In this document: in pieces, positions 1-9,186 of the stretch
Numbering within the stretch: the stretch's first letter is position 1
How the letters are laid out: the number at the start of each line of letters is the position of its first letter
Origin: Fulvivirga imtechensis AK7
GTDB taxonomy: Bacteria; Bacteroidota; Bacteroidia; Cytophagales; Cyclobacteriaceae
Length of the DNA stretch: 64,000 nt
Direction: 5' to 3'
NCBI RefSeq assembly: GCF_000331535.1
Contig: NZ_AMZN01000043.1
Span: 41,932-105,931 of the forward strand
Position numbers and translations under genes: made by a program
Notes under the pieces: model-generated
Seen by the model: only the letters and a program-made list of their open reading frames with translations
Databases searched by the model: none
Told to the model about the DNA's origin: nothing

Positions 1-677
1 GGCGGCACCTGGCAGTACACTCTAAAATTGTGCTTGCTACATCTGCAATATTGCTGGTTACAGGCTTTGTTTTCTTCTTCGCAGCAGAATTCAACAATAC
101 TTTGGCAGGGCTACCATGGTATGGCAAGCTCGCAGGAGCTATTTTTGGGACAGTTACACCCAGAACGGCCGGTTTTAACACTGTGGATATGACCTCACTG
201 TCAGTGGCTACCATTTTAGTTTACTTTTTTCTGATGTGGATTGGAGCCTCCCCCGGATCAACAGGTGGTGGGTTGAAAACCAGCACATTTGCTGTGGCAG
301 TATTAAACGTATTAAGTATTTCAAAAAGGAAGGAGCGTATTGAAATATTCAAAAGAGAAATAACCAACGAGTCGGTACGAAAGGCATTTGCTGTTATACT
401 CTTGTCCTTTTTGGTTATCGGTTTAGCTGTATTCCTGGTAACGCTGTTTAATCCTGAACTGCCCTTGCTTTCAATCATATTTGAATGTGTATCGGCTTTT
501 AGCACTGTTGGCCTTTCTTTAGGCATTACAGGTGTGTTGAGTGCGGCAAGCAAAGGTGTAATTATAGTCACCATGTTTTTGGGAAGGGTCGGTACCCTGA
601 CGTTGCTGGTGGCGTTAATTGTTAGCGCAAGAACTCAAAGCTATCGGTATCCTTCCGAAAACGTTTTTATTACCTAA
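1..677 (+). CDS. trkH: TrkH/KtrB-family K+ uptake channel subunit, 5' truncated by window edge
   Basis: C-terminal part of a TrkH/KtrB potassium transporter, the membrane pore that works with a cytosolic RCK subunit. The frame is open to the window edge (codons in phase with position 3), so the gene begins outside; an internal GTG at 30 should not be taken as the start. Hydrophobic helices alternate with two filter-type segments: TPRTAGFN around codon 55 and SPGSTGGGLKTS around codon 85, the last containing the STGGG signature of the fourth pore loop. The neighbouring gene encodes the RCK partner 14 bp downstream, so the two form a K+ uptake operon. Only the family, not ion specificity (Na+- or H+-coupled), can be judged. 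Confidence 0.9.
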   Translation, partial: RHLAVHSKIVLATSAILLVTGFVFFFAAEFNNTLAGLPWYGKLAGAIFGTVTPRTAGFNTVDMTSLSVATILVYFFLMWIGASPGSTGGGLKTSTFAVAVLNVLSISKRKERIEIFKREITNESVRKAFAVILLSFLVIGLAVFLVTLFNPELPLLSIIFECVSAFSTVGLSLGITGVLSAASKGVIIVTMFLGRVGTLTLLVALIVSARTQSYRYPSENVFIT

Positions 678-691
678 AAAATAAGCTTAAA

Positions 692-1387
692 ATGAAGTAC
701 ATAGTAATAGGCTTGGGAAACTTCGGATCAACTCTTTCCATGGCACTAACCGAAATGGGTTTTGAAGTTATTGCTGTTGACAGTGATATGAAAAAAGTTA
801 ACGAATTTAAAGATAGGGTCACCCATACCATCTGTCTAGACTCAGGTGATAAAGCTGCAATGGAAACATTGCCATTAAAAGATAGTGATGCCGTTATTGT
901 GGCAATCGGAGAGGATTTCGGTGCTTCTGTATTGTCGACTGCTGTATTGAAGCAATTGGGAGCTAAAAAGATAATCGGAAGAGCTATTTCCGACCTGCAT
1001 CATACTGTCATAGAAGCTATTGGTGTGGAAGAGATTATTCGACCGGAAGAAGAGTCAGCCTCGCGCCTGGCAAAAAGACTTCAACTCAAAGGAGTGGTAG
1101 ATTCGTTTGAAATATCAGAGGATTATAACATTGTTGAAACGGAAATCCCTGAAAGGTATTTTGGTAAAACAGTAGAAGAAGCAAACCTCAGACAGGAGTT
1201 TAATCTTAATATTCTAACCATTATTAGAATGGAAAAAACCAAAAATATTATCGGTCAATCTTCCTCCAAAAGACAAGTGATGGGTGTAGTAAGCCCGCAA
1301 ACCGTTTTCAAGGAAGGCGATATCATAGTGTTATTTGGCAACAACAAAGACATCAAAAAGTGCCTTAGCCAGGAACCCATGGTATGA
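692..1387 (+). CDS. ktrA: RCK-domain K+ uptake regulatory subunit (KtrA/TrkA-like)
   Basis: A 231-residue cytosolic gating subunit for the preceding TrkH-type channel. The N-terminus is a Rossmann RCK_N domain: IGLGNFGS is the nucleotide-binding loop (residues 6-13) and VDSD closes the second strand. A C-terminal RCK_C domain covers roughly residues 135-230. The length fits a single-RCK KtrA subunit rather than the doubled TrkA of Proteobacteria. It follows trkH by 14 bp, presumably co-transcribed. After the stop comes a long non-coding repeat region, and the next gene is convergent. Confidence 0.92.
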   Translation: MKYIVIGLGNFGSTLSMALTEMGFEVIAVDSDMKKVNEFKDRVTHTICLDSGDKAAMETLPLKDSDAVIVAIGEDFGASVLSTAVLKQLGAKKIIGRAISDLHHTVIEAIGVEEIIRPEEESASRLAKRLQLKGVVDSFEISEDYNIVETEIPERYFGKTVEEANLRQEFNLNILTIIRMEKTKNIIGQSSSKRQVMGVVSPQTVFKEGDIIVLFGNNKDIKKCLSQEPMV

Positions 1388-1394
1388 GCAAATC

Positions 1395-1769
1395 AATCGA
1401 CAGCAGGCAAGTAGAGCCCTGAGTAAGTAGTCGTGAGTATTGAGTAGGTGCAGTAAACATTGATCGGTAATCAATTTTTCAACAGATGAGACTGTTCTCC
1501 TTCCGGGAGGAGACACAGAGGTAGGTATGAGAGTCGGAAGTAGTCGCAACACAAAAAATCCTATGCTAGTCCCCGGATTCCGTTCCGGGGCCCCTGAGAA
1601 AGGGGAGCTAACCAGAGTAGACCTGTTCCATAAGCTATAGAAATCCAAAGAGTGCGGATTTTTTTCTTCGCCATACTATCAGTTGGGTTGTCGGGTTACT
1701 TCTGTTCTTCGCAGCGGGGCCCCGGAACTGGTACGGTTTTGCAGGATGTTGAAAGTCCGAGATTTGAAG
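1395..1769. repeat. Dispersed repeat B, copy 1 (uninterrupted)
   Basis: About 375 bp that recur nearly unchanged at 59620-60293 and 63450-63960. Landmarks: GATCGGTAATCAATTTTTCA near 1460; a G+C-rich palindromic stretch (CCCCGG...CCGGGG, then CCCCT...AGGGG) near 1573-1605; and a hairpin AAATCC...GGATTT followed by a run of T at about 1643-1670, which resembles an intrinsic terminator. It starts seven bases after the ktrA stop. No conserved reading frame is shared by the copies. Parts of it (1414-1448) have an exact 7-bp period. Confidence 0.8.
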
Positions 1770-1772
1770 TAT

Positions 1773-1812
1773 CATCGGATGAGTGTCTTCTCAAAGCAAG
1801 TCTCATCCGATG
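1773..1812. terminator. Hairpin between convergent genes
   Basis: CATCGGATGAG (1773-1783) and its exact complement CTCATCCGATG (1802-1812) form an 11-bp perfect stem with an 18-nt loop. It lies between the 3' ends of convergent ktrA and the MBL-rhodanese gene. There is no clear T-run, so a terminator role is inferred from position. Confidence 0.4.
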
Positions 1813-1820
1813 AATGTATG

Positions 1821-1855
1821 GAAGACGGAAGTCCGAAGACCGAAGTCCGAAGCAT
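1821..1855. repeat. Heptamer array (GAAGTCC type)
   Basis: Five consecutive 7-bp units without indels: GAAGACG, GAAGTCC, GAAGACC, GAAGTCC, GAAGCAT. One of several intergenic arrays in the window with the same 7-bp period but different unit sequences. Confidence 0.75.
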
Positions 1856-1884
1856 AGGCACTTCACCATTCACTGTTCACGTAC

Positions 1885-1947
1885 AAACAGGAAACTCGAA
1901 ACACCAAACATCAAACATCAAACACCAAACAGGAAACATCAAACATC
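1885..1947. repeat. Heptamer array (AAACATC type)
   Basis: Nine consecutive 7-bp units in strict phase: AAACAGG, AAACTCG, AAACACC, AAACATC twice, AAACACC, AAACAGG, AAACATC twice. The array runs into the last three codons of the minus-strand MBL-rhodanese gene; its stop codon (1939-1941) lies within the last two units. Confidence 0.8.
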
Positions 1948-3315
1948 GACAACTTCGCTTTCAATACCTATATTAGTTTGCTGGATAGCTCCAAAACCAC
2001 CATATACATTAATCGGATTTTTAAAGCCTTCTTTTTTCATGATCGAGGCCGCTATCATGGAGCGGTAGCCACCGGCGCAGTGTACCAGATAGTCTTTTTC
2101 TTTATCCAAACCTGACAGGTTATCAGGCATTTCCGCCAAAGTAATGAAGAGAGCATCCTTGATGTGTGCAGTATTAAATTCACCGTGCTTGCGAACATCC
2201 AGAACGACACTACCTTTTTTGATCCGGGAAGCTACTTTCTCCGGTTCGATGGATTGTATCCTTTCCAGAGGTTCAACCCATGCCTCAATCCCTCCTTTGA
2301 GGAAGCCTTTAACATTTTCGTAGCCGATCCTCGCCAGCCTGAGCACAGCTTCTTCCTCTTTTCCAGGCTCTGTTACCAGTATTAGTGGATCATTGATGTT
2401 GATCAGCGTACCTACCCAAACAGCGTATTGACCATTAAGACCGATATTGATGGAGCCTTTTATAAATCCTTTTTCAAAGTCACCAGGCATTCTGGTGTCC
2501 AAAATCAGGGCTCCGTCATTGAGGTACTGCTTAAATTTATCCGTATCCAGCGCTGATTTGTTTTTGCTGATAACCGTCTCAATAGGTTGATATCCCGACT
2601 TGTTGATGCGGGCATCCTCGAAAAAGTACTTGGGCGGAGGCAGCATGCCATCAGTCACCTTATCAATGAATTCCTCTTTGCTCATATCCTGAAGAGCATA
2701 GTTCATCTTTTTTTGAACTCCGATAGTGGAAAAGGTTTCTTTTCCTATATTCTTGCCACAGGCAGACCCGGGTCCATGAGCGGGATATACAATTACGTTG
2801 TCAGCCAACGGTTTGATCTTGCTGTTCAGCGAATCATACATCATGCCCGCAAGCTCCTCCTTGGTCATCACACCATCCAGCAGGTCAGGCCTGCCTACAT
2901 CTCCCACAAATAACGTGTCTCCCGTAAAAATGGCGTAGTCCTTGCCCTGCTCATCTTTTAGCAGGTAGCAGGTAGATTCCGGAGTGTGTCCAGGGGTATG
3001 CAGCGCCTGTAGCGTGATCTTTCCCAACTGAAAAACCTCACCATCTTTGGCTTGGTATATTTCATAGTCGGTATCGGCATTAGGGCCATAAATAATTTTT
3101 GCACCGGTTTGATGAGATAAATCTATGTGACCGGAAACAAAATCAGCATGAAAATGTGTTTCGAAAATGTATTTGATTTCTGCGCCTCTTTCAGCAGCTA
3201 TTTGCAGATAAGGTTTTGTTTCTCGCAGCGGGTCAATAATGGCGACTTCACCTTCCGATTCAATATAGTAGGCGGCTTCGGCCAGGCAGTTAGTGTAGAG
3301 TTGCTCTATGTGCAT
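1939..3315 (-). CDS. MBL-fold hydrolase with two rhodanese domains (persulfide dioxygenase-like)
   Basis: A 458-residue protein of the ETHE1/persulfide-dioxygenase group, expected to oxidise thiol persulfides in the cytosol. The metallo-beta-lactamase domain spans about residues 1-250. Its metal motif HFHAD sits at residues 54-58 with H63 after it, and GHTPEST and GDTLFVGDVGRPDL follow. Two rhodanese domains come next. The first (about 260-350) has no cysteine in its active loop (VTEPGKEEE) and is probably non-catalytic; the second carries C413 in HCAGGYRS. The chosen ATG lies 25 bp downstream of a good minus-strand promoter element. Substrate (glutathione, bacillithiol or other thiol) cannot be read from sequence. 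Confidence 0.9.
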   Translation of the reverse strand: MHIEQLYTNCLAEAAYYIESEGEVAIIDPLRETKPYLQIAAERGAEIKYIFETHFHADFVSGHIDLSHQTGAKIIYGPNADTDYEIYQAKDGEVFQLGKITLQALHTPGHTPESTCYLLKDEQGKDYAIFTGDTLFVGDVGRPDLLDGVMTKEELAGMMYDSLNSKIKPLADNVIVYPAHGPGSACGKNIGKETFSTIGVQKKMNYALQDMSKEEFIDKVTDGMLPPPKYFFEDARINKSGYQPIETVISKNKSALDTDKFKQYLNDGALILDTRMPGDFEKGFIKGSINIGLNGQYAVWVGTLININDPLILVTEPGKEEEAVLRLARIGYENVKGFLKGGIEAWVEPLERIQSIEPEKVASRIKKGSVVLDVRKHGEFNTAHIKDALFITLAEMPDNLSGLDKEKDYLVHCAGGYRSMIAASIMKKEGFKNPINVYGGFGAIQQTNIGIESEVVDV

Positions 3316-3339
3316 AGATTCGAATTATCTTTTCTACGA

Positions 3340-3347
3340 CAAATTTA
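3340..3347 (-). promoter_or_regulatory. Bacteroidota-type -7 element of the MBL-rhodanese gene
   Basis: On the minus strand this reads TAAATTTG, an exact match to the TAnnTTTG consensus, 25 bp before the start codon. No convincing -33 TTG was located, so confidence is moderate. Confidence 0.4.
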
Positions 3348-3431
3348 TAACCAATAGTGGCCCGAAAAAAAATTATGACTAAATATTCACCTAAAAAATT
3401 GCTATTTTAGCGATTGAAGACCAACGTGCGG

Positions 3432-5576
3432 ATGAAAGACATTTTTTACCTTTTAATTTTTGTATTTTTTTCTTCTTCTTTTTTTACAGACCTCACAGCT
3501 TTCCCGTCAGGTAGTGCAGACTATCAATTATTTGAGCGGGAGGGTAAGCAGGGGCTGAAAGATAATGAAGGGAATATACTTATATCTGCCAGCTACGATG
3601 AATTGGGATGGAGCAAAGGACCCTTTGAAGTATTCAATAATGTGTTAGGATACAGGCAGGGCAGTCAGTGGGGTGTCATTAGCCTGCAAAATGAGATTAT
3701 TATCGCTAATCGCTTTAGCCAGCTTTACCCGGGAGCCAAAAATATGCTGATAGCCGGAATAAAAGACCCGGCCTCCCATCGTCATCTAATGGGGGTCGTA
3801 ACGATAGAAGGGAAAGAAGTGCTTCCTTTTCAGTATGCTTCAATAAGGTTGACAGACCTGCGTGCCATAGTCTCTACCAGGCAAGGGAGTAAATATGTGT
3901 ATGGAGTAGTGGACTTCGACAACAAAACGGTTATCCCATCTCAATACGCTGATATTTCTTTCCTGGGCAGCCTTCGGTTTGCTGTCAGGAATGGTGAGGG
4001 CAAAACTGCCATCTTTAATGATAAAGGGAAACAGGTATTAGGGTTTGAATTAGACAGCATCAGTAATTTCAGGCATGGGTATGCCCTTACATATGAAAAT
4101 CATCTTCGCGGGTTGATCAATTTGGATGGTGCTATACTTCAGCCTGTTAAATACAAAGATTTCAAGGTATCAGGTGACGGTGTAAAAGCCCTGGATTTTA
4201 ACCAATGGCATGTGATCAGCAACGACAACCAGGAGCTAAAAAGAATGCGCTACGATGCGTTGCTTCCTTATGGAAAGGGTCTTACTGAAGTGAGAGCCAA
4301 TGATAAAACATGGTTGATCAATACTGAGGCTGAGGCCCTGACCCCAAAAAATTATGATCAGCTCAAGGGGTTTGACAGTGGTTTTGTTGCTTTCCGGATA
4401 GATTCAAGGTGGGGTGTAATGGATGATCAATATAATGTATTAATGCCTGCCCGGTTTGATTCGGTATTTTTAAGTGAAGGCATGATCTACACCCGGGAAA
4501 TGATCCATGGCAAGCTGATGTGGTCTATGTACGATGAATTGGGCGTAAAGAAATCTCACTATAACTATGATGAGATAGGAAAAAGGACCAGTCATCTCTA
4601 TCCCGTGAAGCGCCAGGGGCATTGGGGCTTCATCGACAGATCCGGTGAGGAGGTAATCCATTGTGTTTATGATGAAGTCTCTCCATTTGTTGACGGGTTG
4701 TCCGCGGTGGGTTTCCATCGGGAATTTGGAATTGTTGATAAAACCGGTGATTGGATAGTTTTACCGCAGAAAGCCCGGATTAGGGTGATCAATGATCAAT
4801 ATTATGTTACCAATGATGGCAGACTTACTACTTTGAAAAGCCTGGACGAAGGGACCATCTATTTTACTGAAAATCCTTTGGAGATCAAGGAAAATTATTT
4901 ATTGGAGCACTTGAGTGATGGAACTATTTGGAAGATCGACTTTCAGGGCAGGATGGTGAAGCCGGCTTTTTCGAGTGACAGATATCAAGAGGTAAGAGCG
5001 CCATCAGAAGGATTTTATGCAGCAAAGATTGATGGTAAATATGGTTTTATAGATGCTCAAAACCGGCTGAGGATCGCTAATAGATATGATGAAGCAGGCT
5101 CTTTCAGCGAAGGGCTGGCGGCTGTAAAGCTGATGGGTCGGTGGGGGTTCATCGATAAACTTGAGCGCCTGGTGATACAGCCACTTTACAACAAAGAAGC
5201 AATTTTTAAGAACGGCTTGGCGGTGGTGTCTAATGATAAAGGTTCCGGACTGATCACTCCTGAAGGTAAACCAGCGTGTCCCTTTGATTTTGATGCTATC
5301 GAGAGACTGGATAATGGTCGCTTTATAGCCAAAAAGGGCAATAAAACAGGGCTGATCAATGAGTCAGGGAGGATAATTATCAATGTGAAATATGAAGAGC
5401 TGCAGGACCTGAACAACGGCTATGCGATTGTTAAGCTTTTTGGTCAGTATGGTCTGGTCGACCTCAATGGTGTGGACATTATTCCTATTGCCTATGATCA
5501 GTTGATTTACGACCCAAACAACGGCAATTATCTGGCTATGAAAAAATCTCAATGGGAAAGCGTGAGCCTGCCATAA
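3432..5576 (+). CDS. Secreted WG-repeat protein
   Basis: A 714-residue protein of WG (beta-hairpin) repeats, preceded by a signal peptide (hydrophobic residues 5-20). The repeats run almost the whole length; typical units read WGFID, YGFID, WGVMD, YGLVD followed about 15 residues later by a YDE/YDQ turn and a GLA.V strand. ATG 3432 is preferred over an upstream TTG (3414) because it gives a compact signal peptide. WG-repeat proteins are common in Bacteroidota with no settled function; a scaffold or binding role outside the inner membrane is only inference. It stands alone, divergent from the MBL gene. Confidence 0.85.
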   Translation: MKDIFYLLIFVFFSSSFFTDLTAFPSGSADYQLFEREGKQGLKDNEGNILISASYDELGWSKGPFEVFNNVLGYRQGSQWGVISLQNEIIIANRFSQLYPGAKNMLIAGIKDPASHRHLMGVVTIEGKEVLPFQYASIRLTDLRAIVSTRQGSKYVYGVVDFDNKTVIPSQYADISFLGSLRFAVRNGEGKTAIFNDKGKQVLGFELDSISNFRHGYALTYENHLRGLINLDGAILQPVKYKDFKVSGDGVKALDFNQWHVISNDNQELKRMRYDALLPYGKGLTEVRANDKTWLINTEAEALTPKNYDQLKGFDSGFVAFRIDSRWGVMDDQYNVLMPARFDSVFLSEGMIYTREMIHGKLMWSMYDELGVKKSHYNYDEIGKRTSHLYPVKRQGHWGFIDRSGEEVIHCVYDEVSPFVDGLSAVGFHREFGIVDKTGDWIVLPQKARIRVINDQYYVTNDGRLTTLKSLDEGTIYFTENPLEIKENYLLEHLSDGTIWKIDFQGRMVKPAFSSDRYQEVRAPSEGFYAAKIDGKYGFIDAQNRLRIANRYDEAGSFSEGLAAVKLMGRWGFIDKLERLVIQPLYNKEAIFKNGLAVVSNDKGSGLITPEGKPACPFDFDAIERLDNGRFIAKKGNKTGLINESGRIIINVKYEELQDLNNGYAIVKLFGQYGLVDLNGVDIIPIAYDQLIYDPNNGNYLAMKKSQWESVSLP

Positions 5577-5614
5577 TTTTTATTAGTTTTATCCTTTAAG
5601 TATTTCCAATTATA

Positions 5615-6085
5615 ATGGGTGAATGGTTTACCGCGATAATACTTATTGTCGCAGGACTTGCTCTGATCGTGATAGAGATCATTTTTGTTCCCGGCACTAC
5701 AATAGTCGGTATACTGGGATTAATTGCCACTATTTTCGGAATATACTTAAGCTTTGTGTATTTTGGCAGCGAGGTTGGCTGGTGGATGGCCGCCGGCACT
5801 GCTATTTTGTTTGGGGTGGCGCTGTACTATAGCTTTAGAAAAAATGCCTGGGACAGGTTTTCTTTAAAGGATACCATACAGAGCAAAGTGAATGAAGGCC
5901 GTAACAGTATGCTGCAGATCGGTGATGAAGGAATAGCTATGTCTACCCTGAGGCCATTTGGTAAAGCGGAGTTTGAACAGGGAGAATTTGAAGTAAGGTC
6001 GATTGGCAACTATATCGACAGCGGCACGAAAGTGAAAATCATTAAAATCAGTAATAACAGTATTTTTGTAGAACCAATAAATTAA
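5615..6085 (+). CDS. NfeD-like membrane protein
   Basis: A 156-residue short-form NfeD protein: an N-terminal set of two to three membrane helices (residues 4-80) and a C-terminal beta-rich OB-fold domain (about 95-156, with GEFEVRS and GTKVKII). Short NfeD proteins are normally encoded beside flotillin-like proteins, and here FloA starts 2 bp after the stop. The two probably act together in membrane microdomain organisation. It lacks the N-terminal serine protease domain of the long form. Confidence 0.88.
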   Translation: MGEWFTAIILIVAGLALIVIEIIFVPGTTIVGILGLIATIFGIYLSFVYFGSEVGWWMAAGTAILFGVALYYSFRKNAWDRFSLKDTIQSKVNEGRNSMLQIGDEGIAMSTLRPFGKAEFEQGEFEVRSIGNYIDSGTKVKIIKISNNSIFVEPIN

Positions 6086-6087
6086 CC

Positions 6088-7086
6088 ATGGAAGGAATAG
6101 GTCTCGTATTAATTATTTTGCTGGGAATCGTAGCGTTCTTTATTTTTCTGTATTTCATCCCTGTCGGGCTTTGGATTACAGCGCGCTTTTCCAATGTAAA
6201 AGTAGGTCTTTTTGAACTGATGTTTATGAGGATAAGAAAAGTGCCTCCCGGAGTAATTGTAAACTCGCTGATCACCGCGACCAAAGCAGGTCTTACAGTA
6301 ACTACCAAGGAACTCGAAACCCACTACCTGGCCGGTGGACATGTGCCATCAGTAATTAAAGCCCTGATTTCTGCTGATAAAGCCAACATCAATCTTTCAT
6401 TTAAACAGGCTACCGCCATTGACCTTGCCGGAAGGGATGTTTTTGAAGCTGTACAGATATCGGTAAATCCCAAGGTGATCACAACACCTAAAGTAGCTGC
6501 TGTGGCCGCTGACGGTATTCAGTTGATTGCCATCGCCAGGGTGACAGTTCGCGCTAATATCCAACAGCTTGTCGGTGGCGCCGGTGAAGATACCATTCTT
6601 GCCAGGGTTGGCGAAGGTATTGTTACTTCCATTGGTTCTGCAGATTCGCATAAGAATGTATTGGAAAATCCTGATAAGATATCAAAACTTGTACTGCAGC
6701 GTGGTCTCGATGCCGGTACTGCTTTCGAGATCCTGTCCATTGATATTGCTGATGTGGATGTAGGGACCAACATCGGAGCGAAATTACAAACGGATCAGGC
6801 ATCTGCCGACCTGAAAGTCGCTGAGGCAAAAGCAGAAGAAAGAAGAGCCATGGCGGTTGCCCATGAGCAGGAGATGAAAGCTAAGGCACAGGAAGCTCGT
6901 GCTAAAGTGATAGAGGCTGAAGCTGAAGTACCAAAAGCTATGGCGGAGGCTTTTAGAAGTGGTAATCTTGGTATCATGGACTACTACAAAATGGAAAATA
7001 TAAAAGCAGATACTGAGATGAGAGAATCTATCTCCAAACCTAGCTCTGGAAGAAGTTCCGGTAAGGATAAAGGAGATAAGAAATAA
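6088..7086 (+). CDS. floA: Flotillin-like protein FloA
   Basis: A 332-residue bacterial flotillin-like protein (FloA/UPF0365). It has an N-terminal membrane hairpin (residues 4-30), an SPFH-type domain (about 40-230, with [17 protein letters not shown] and GVGTNIG-like [13 protein letters not shown]), and an Ala/Glu/Lys-rich coiled coil (about 235-290, repeats of [12 protein letters not shown] type). Length and sequence match the family end to end. It is expected to oligomerise at the inner membrane in functional microdomains. It is co-transcribed with nfeD and followed by a terminator. Confidence 0.93.
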   Translation: MEGIGLVLIILLGIVAFFIFLYFIPVGLWITARFSNVKVGLFELMFMRIRKVPPGVIVNSLITATKAGLTVTTKELETHYLAGGHVPSVIKALISADKANINLSFKQATAIDLAGRDVFEAVQISVNPKVITTPKVAAVAADGIQLIAIARVTVRANIQQLVGGAGEDTILARVGEGIVTSIGSADSHKNVLENPDKISKLVLQRGLDAGTAFEILSIDIADVDVGTNIGAKLQTDQASADLKVAEAKAEERRAMAVAHEQEMKAKAQEARAKVIEAEAEVPKAMAEAFRSGNLGIMDYYKMENIKADTEMRESISKPSSGRSSGKDKGDKK

Positions 7087-7111
7087 AAGAGTCCCTTGTT
7101 TAGTAATAATT

Positions 7112-7143
7112 AAAGGCTGTGCCGCGAGGCATGGCCTTTTTTT
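7112..7143 (+). terminator. Intrinsic terminator after floA
   Basis: An imperfect stem AAGGCTGTGCC / GGCATGGCCTT with a GCGA-type loop, followed directly by seven T residues, 25 bp after the floA stop. Confidence 0.75.
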
Positions 7144-7150
7144 GTAATAG

Positions 7151-7178
7151 ATGTGAGATGTGAGATGTGAGATGTGAG
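7151..7178. repeat. Heptamer array, four perfect ATGTGAG units
   Basis: Four identical tandem copies of ATGTGAG, just after the floA terminator. The rest of the gap (7179-7326) shows no gene; part of it (about 7220-7255) resembles the GCAGTAGGCAAG segment of repeat B in reverse. Confidence 0.85.
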
Positions 7179-7326
7179 ACATGAATGCTTCAGTTCAAAT
7201 TCGGAAGCCTGAAGTTTATGTCTGTTACTTGCCTACTGCTTCTGCCGGTTGCCAACTTTTCTTCATTTTAGGCGGCCTTCAGAAAAATGATCTGATCTCC
7301 TGAAATACGAAGAACTCAGTACCCTT

Positions 7327-8199
7327 CTACCCCTTGGCAAAACCAACAGTTTCGCGGTATACCTGGGGAGATACGTTGGCATTATTCTTAAAAAAACGGC
7401 TGAAGTAGTATTCATCGTTAAAGCCCAGTTCGTATGCTATCTGTTTTACCGCCTTTGAGGTAAGATAGAGTTCTCTTTTGGCCTCTATTACAATACGTTC
7501 CGCGATCAATGCAGTCAGTGTTTTATTAAAGTAGGATTTGGTAATCTTGGCGAGAGCATTGGCTGATATGTTTAACAGATTGGCGTAGTCACTTGCTGAG
7601 TGCTTGGTGCGGTAGTGTTCCTCAATGGCATCTTTCAGGTTTTGGAGAATGAAAGGCTCTGTCCCTTCTATTGCCGTTTGTGCTTCCGGATGTTGCAACA
7701 CTTTCAGTCGAGAAGCGGTGATGAGGAATATTTTCAGGTACGATACAAGTAATTCATACTGTGCCAGTGCTGCCTGCTGCATTTCAATGCACATTTGTTC
7801 GACCAGTGAAAGTAGATTTTGCTGCTCACCGACCGCCAATTGAATAAAAGGAGGGTCATAAATATTATTAAACAATACGCCACTGCATGATACTTCCTTA
7901 TGATGCTTGTGAATGCAGAAGAAATCGGGGTGAAAATTAATGGTAATGCCGGTTAATGGCTCCTCCTGCGTAAGCATAAAGGGCTGATACGGAGAAAAGC
8001 TCAAAAGCGCAGGGGCGTTGACACTGTAATCTGTAAAGTCTGCCTTCAATTTGGCGCTTCCCCTGGTGATTATGATCATGGAAAAGTAGTTCAACCGTTG
8101 AATATGATCATACTGACTATCGCCTTCAAATGTGAAGATCTTGAAAGCTAGATGGCCACTTTGCGGATTGATGAGTGTATGTACTGATGGTGACGCCAT
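7327..8199 (-). CDS. AraC-family transcriptional regulator
   Basis: A 290-residue regulator with an N-terminal cupin-like sensing domain (about 20-150) and a C-terminal AraC double helix-turn-helix (about 190-285). The signature appears in IAYELGFNDEYYFSRFFKNN, typical of the second HTH. It starts 3 bp after an NTF2-like gene and probably shares its transcript. The group upstream (AhpD-like, YHS, NTF2) may be its regulon, but the sequence shows no operator that proves it. Confidence 0.88.
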   Translation of the reverse strand: MASPSVHTLINPQSGHLAFKIFTFEGDSQYDHIQRLNYFSMIIITRGSAKLKADFTDYSVNAPALLSFSPYQPFMLTQEEPLTGITINFHPDFFCIHKHHKEVSCSGVLFNNIYDPPFIQLAVGEQQNLLSLVEQMCIEMQQAALAQYELLVSYLKIFLITASRLKVLQHPEAQTAIEGTEPFILQNLKDAIEEHYRTKHSASDYANLLNISANALAKITKSYFNKTLTALIAERIVIEAKRELYLTSKAVKQIAYELGFNDEYYFSRFFKNNANVSPQVYRETVGFAKG

Positions 8200-8202
8200 A
8201 TT

Positions 8203-8619
8203 TTATTTGAACTTACGATCTTTGTCTTCAATAGATACATCATTGATGCTAGCGTATCGCTTCTTCATTAGTCCGTATTGGTCAAATTCCCACATTTCAT
8301 TTCCATAGCTGCGAAACCATTGATTTTTTTCACTGCGCCATTCATATTCAAACCGCACAGCTATGCGGTCTTCCGTAAAACTCCAAAGTTCTTTTTTTAA
8401 CTTATAATTGAGTTCCTTTTCCCATTTCCTTTTCAGAAATTGCCTTACTTCTTCTCTTCCATTCAGAAATTCGGATCGATTCCGCCATTCCGTATCTATT
8501 GTGTAGGCCAGGCTGACTCTTTCAGCGTCTTTTGTGTTCCATGCATCTTCGGCTGCCTGTACTTTTTGCCTGGCAGTTTCAATCGTGAATGGTGGAACGG
8601 GATATTTTATTTCGTTCAT
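8203..8619 (-). CDS. NTF2-like protein of the DUF1348 family
   Basis: About 138 residues matching the DUF1348 branch of the nuclear transport factor 2 fold (small cone-shaped alpha+beta proteins). Recognisable blocks: [13 protein letters not shown] near the N-terminus, then WRNRSEFL, and FEYEWRSE with [11 protein letters not shown] 8619 is preferred to an upstream TTG at 8631. The catalytic role is unknown. It precedes the AraC gene by 3 bp. Confidence 0.82.
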   Translation of the reverse strand: MNEIKYPVPPFTIETARQKVQAAEDAWNTKDAERVSLAYTIDTEWRNRSEFLNGREEVRQFLKRKWEKELNYKLKKELWSFTEDRIAVRFEYEWRSEKNQWFRSYGNEMWEFDQYGLMKKRYASINDVSIEDKDRKFK

Positions 8620-8706
8620 TTTGTAATGCAAGTTTAGTTAAATGATTTGTTTGAAATTGCAAGTACCCGGACATGTGCTTCCGGGTACTTACAAGTTTGA
8701 TTTGTA

Positions 8707-9162
8707 TCATCGTATCTTGGGCCAGTTGTTGTCAGCCTTAGTTAACAGCTCAGCCTCGTTGGCATTCCATGGCTCCAGTGAGTTAAAAGTGCTGCCGTTA
8801 AACGGGCCATTGAAAAACAGATACAGTTTTCCATCCAGCACTTTAAAAGTCTCCGGATCTACTGGGAATTTGCTGCTTTTTTCTGCTACGCCCCAGGCGC
8901 AATAGCCACCATATTGTGGCAAATAGGCTTCCGGATTTTTACGAAAAGCAGCTTTGTTTTCTTTCGATGAAAAGTGATAGGTGGCGCCTTTATGGACAAC
9001 GCTTACGGCCGCTTTTCCTTTAGTAGCCTTACCGGAAAAATAAGCTACTACATCATATCCGCCAACAGCCAGATTATTCTCATCTACCGGGGCTACCTGT
9101 GCCAGGCTTATCTGTGTGATCAGTAAAGCCACAACATGCATTGTTATTTTTTTCATGTTCAT
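8707..9162 (-). CDS. Secreted YHS-domain protein
   Basis: A 151-residue exported protein: signal peptide (residues 4-21, ending SLAQ) and then a YHS-type domain with GGYDVVAYF, TYHFSSKENKAAF and YLPQYGGYCAWGV. YHS domains are small metal- or haem-associated modules; the conserved single cysteine (in GGYCAWG) is present. It begins 24 bp after the AhpD-like gene, so the two are likely co-transcribed. A second in-frame ATG (9156) is equally possible. Confidence 0.87.
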   Translation of the reverse strand: MNMKKITMHVVALLITQISLAQVAPVDENNLAVGGYDVVAYFSGKATKGKAAVSVVHKGATYHFSSKENKAAFRKNPEAYLPQYGGYCAWGVAEKSSKFPVDPETFKVLDGKLYLFFNGPFNGSTFNSLEPWNANEAELLTKADNNWPKIR

Positions 9163-9186
9163 TGAATTTTGTAGTCATACGAAAAT

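Noticed and set aside
1885..1947. CRISPR-like array
   Set aside because: Units are contiguous 7-mers with no spacers, and no cas gene is present.
1683..2068. Two plus-strand frames after repeat B
   Set aside because: They translate repeat B and the heptamer arrays, and the second overlaps the MBL-rhodanese gene.
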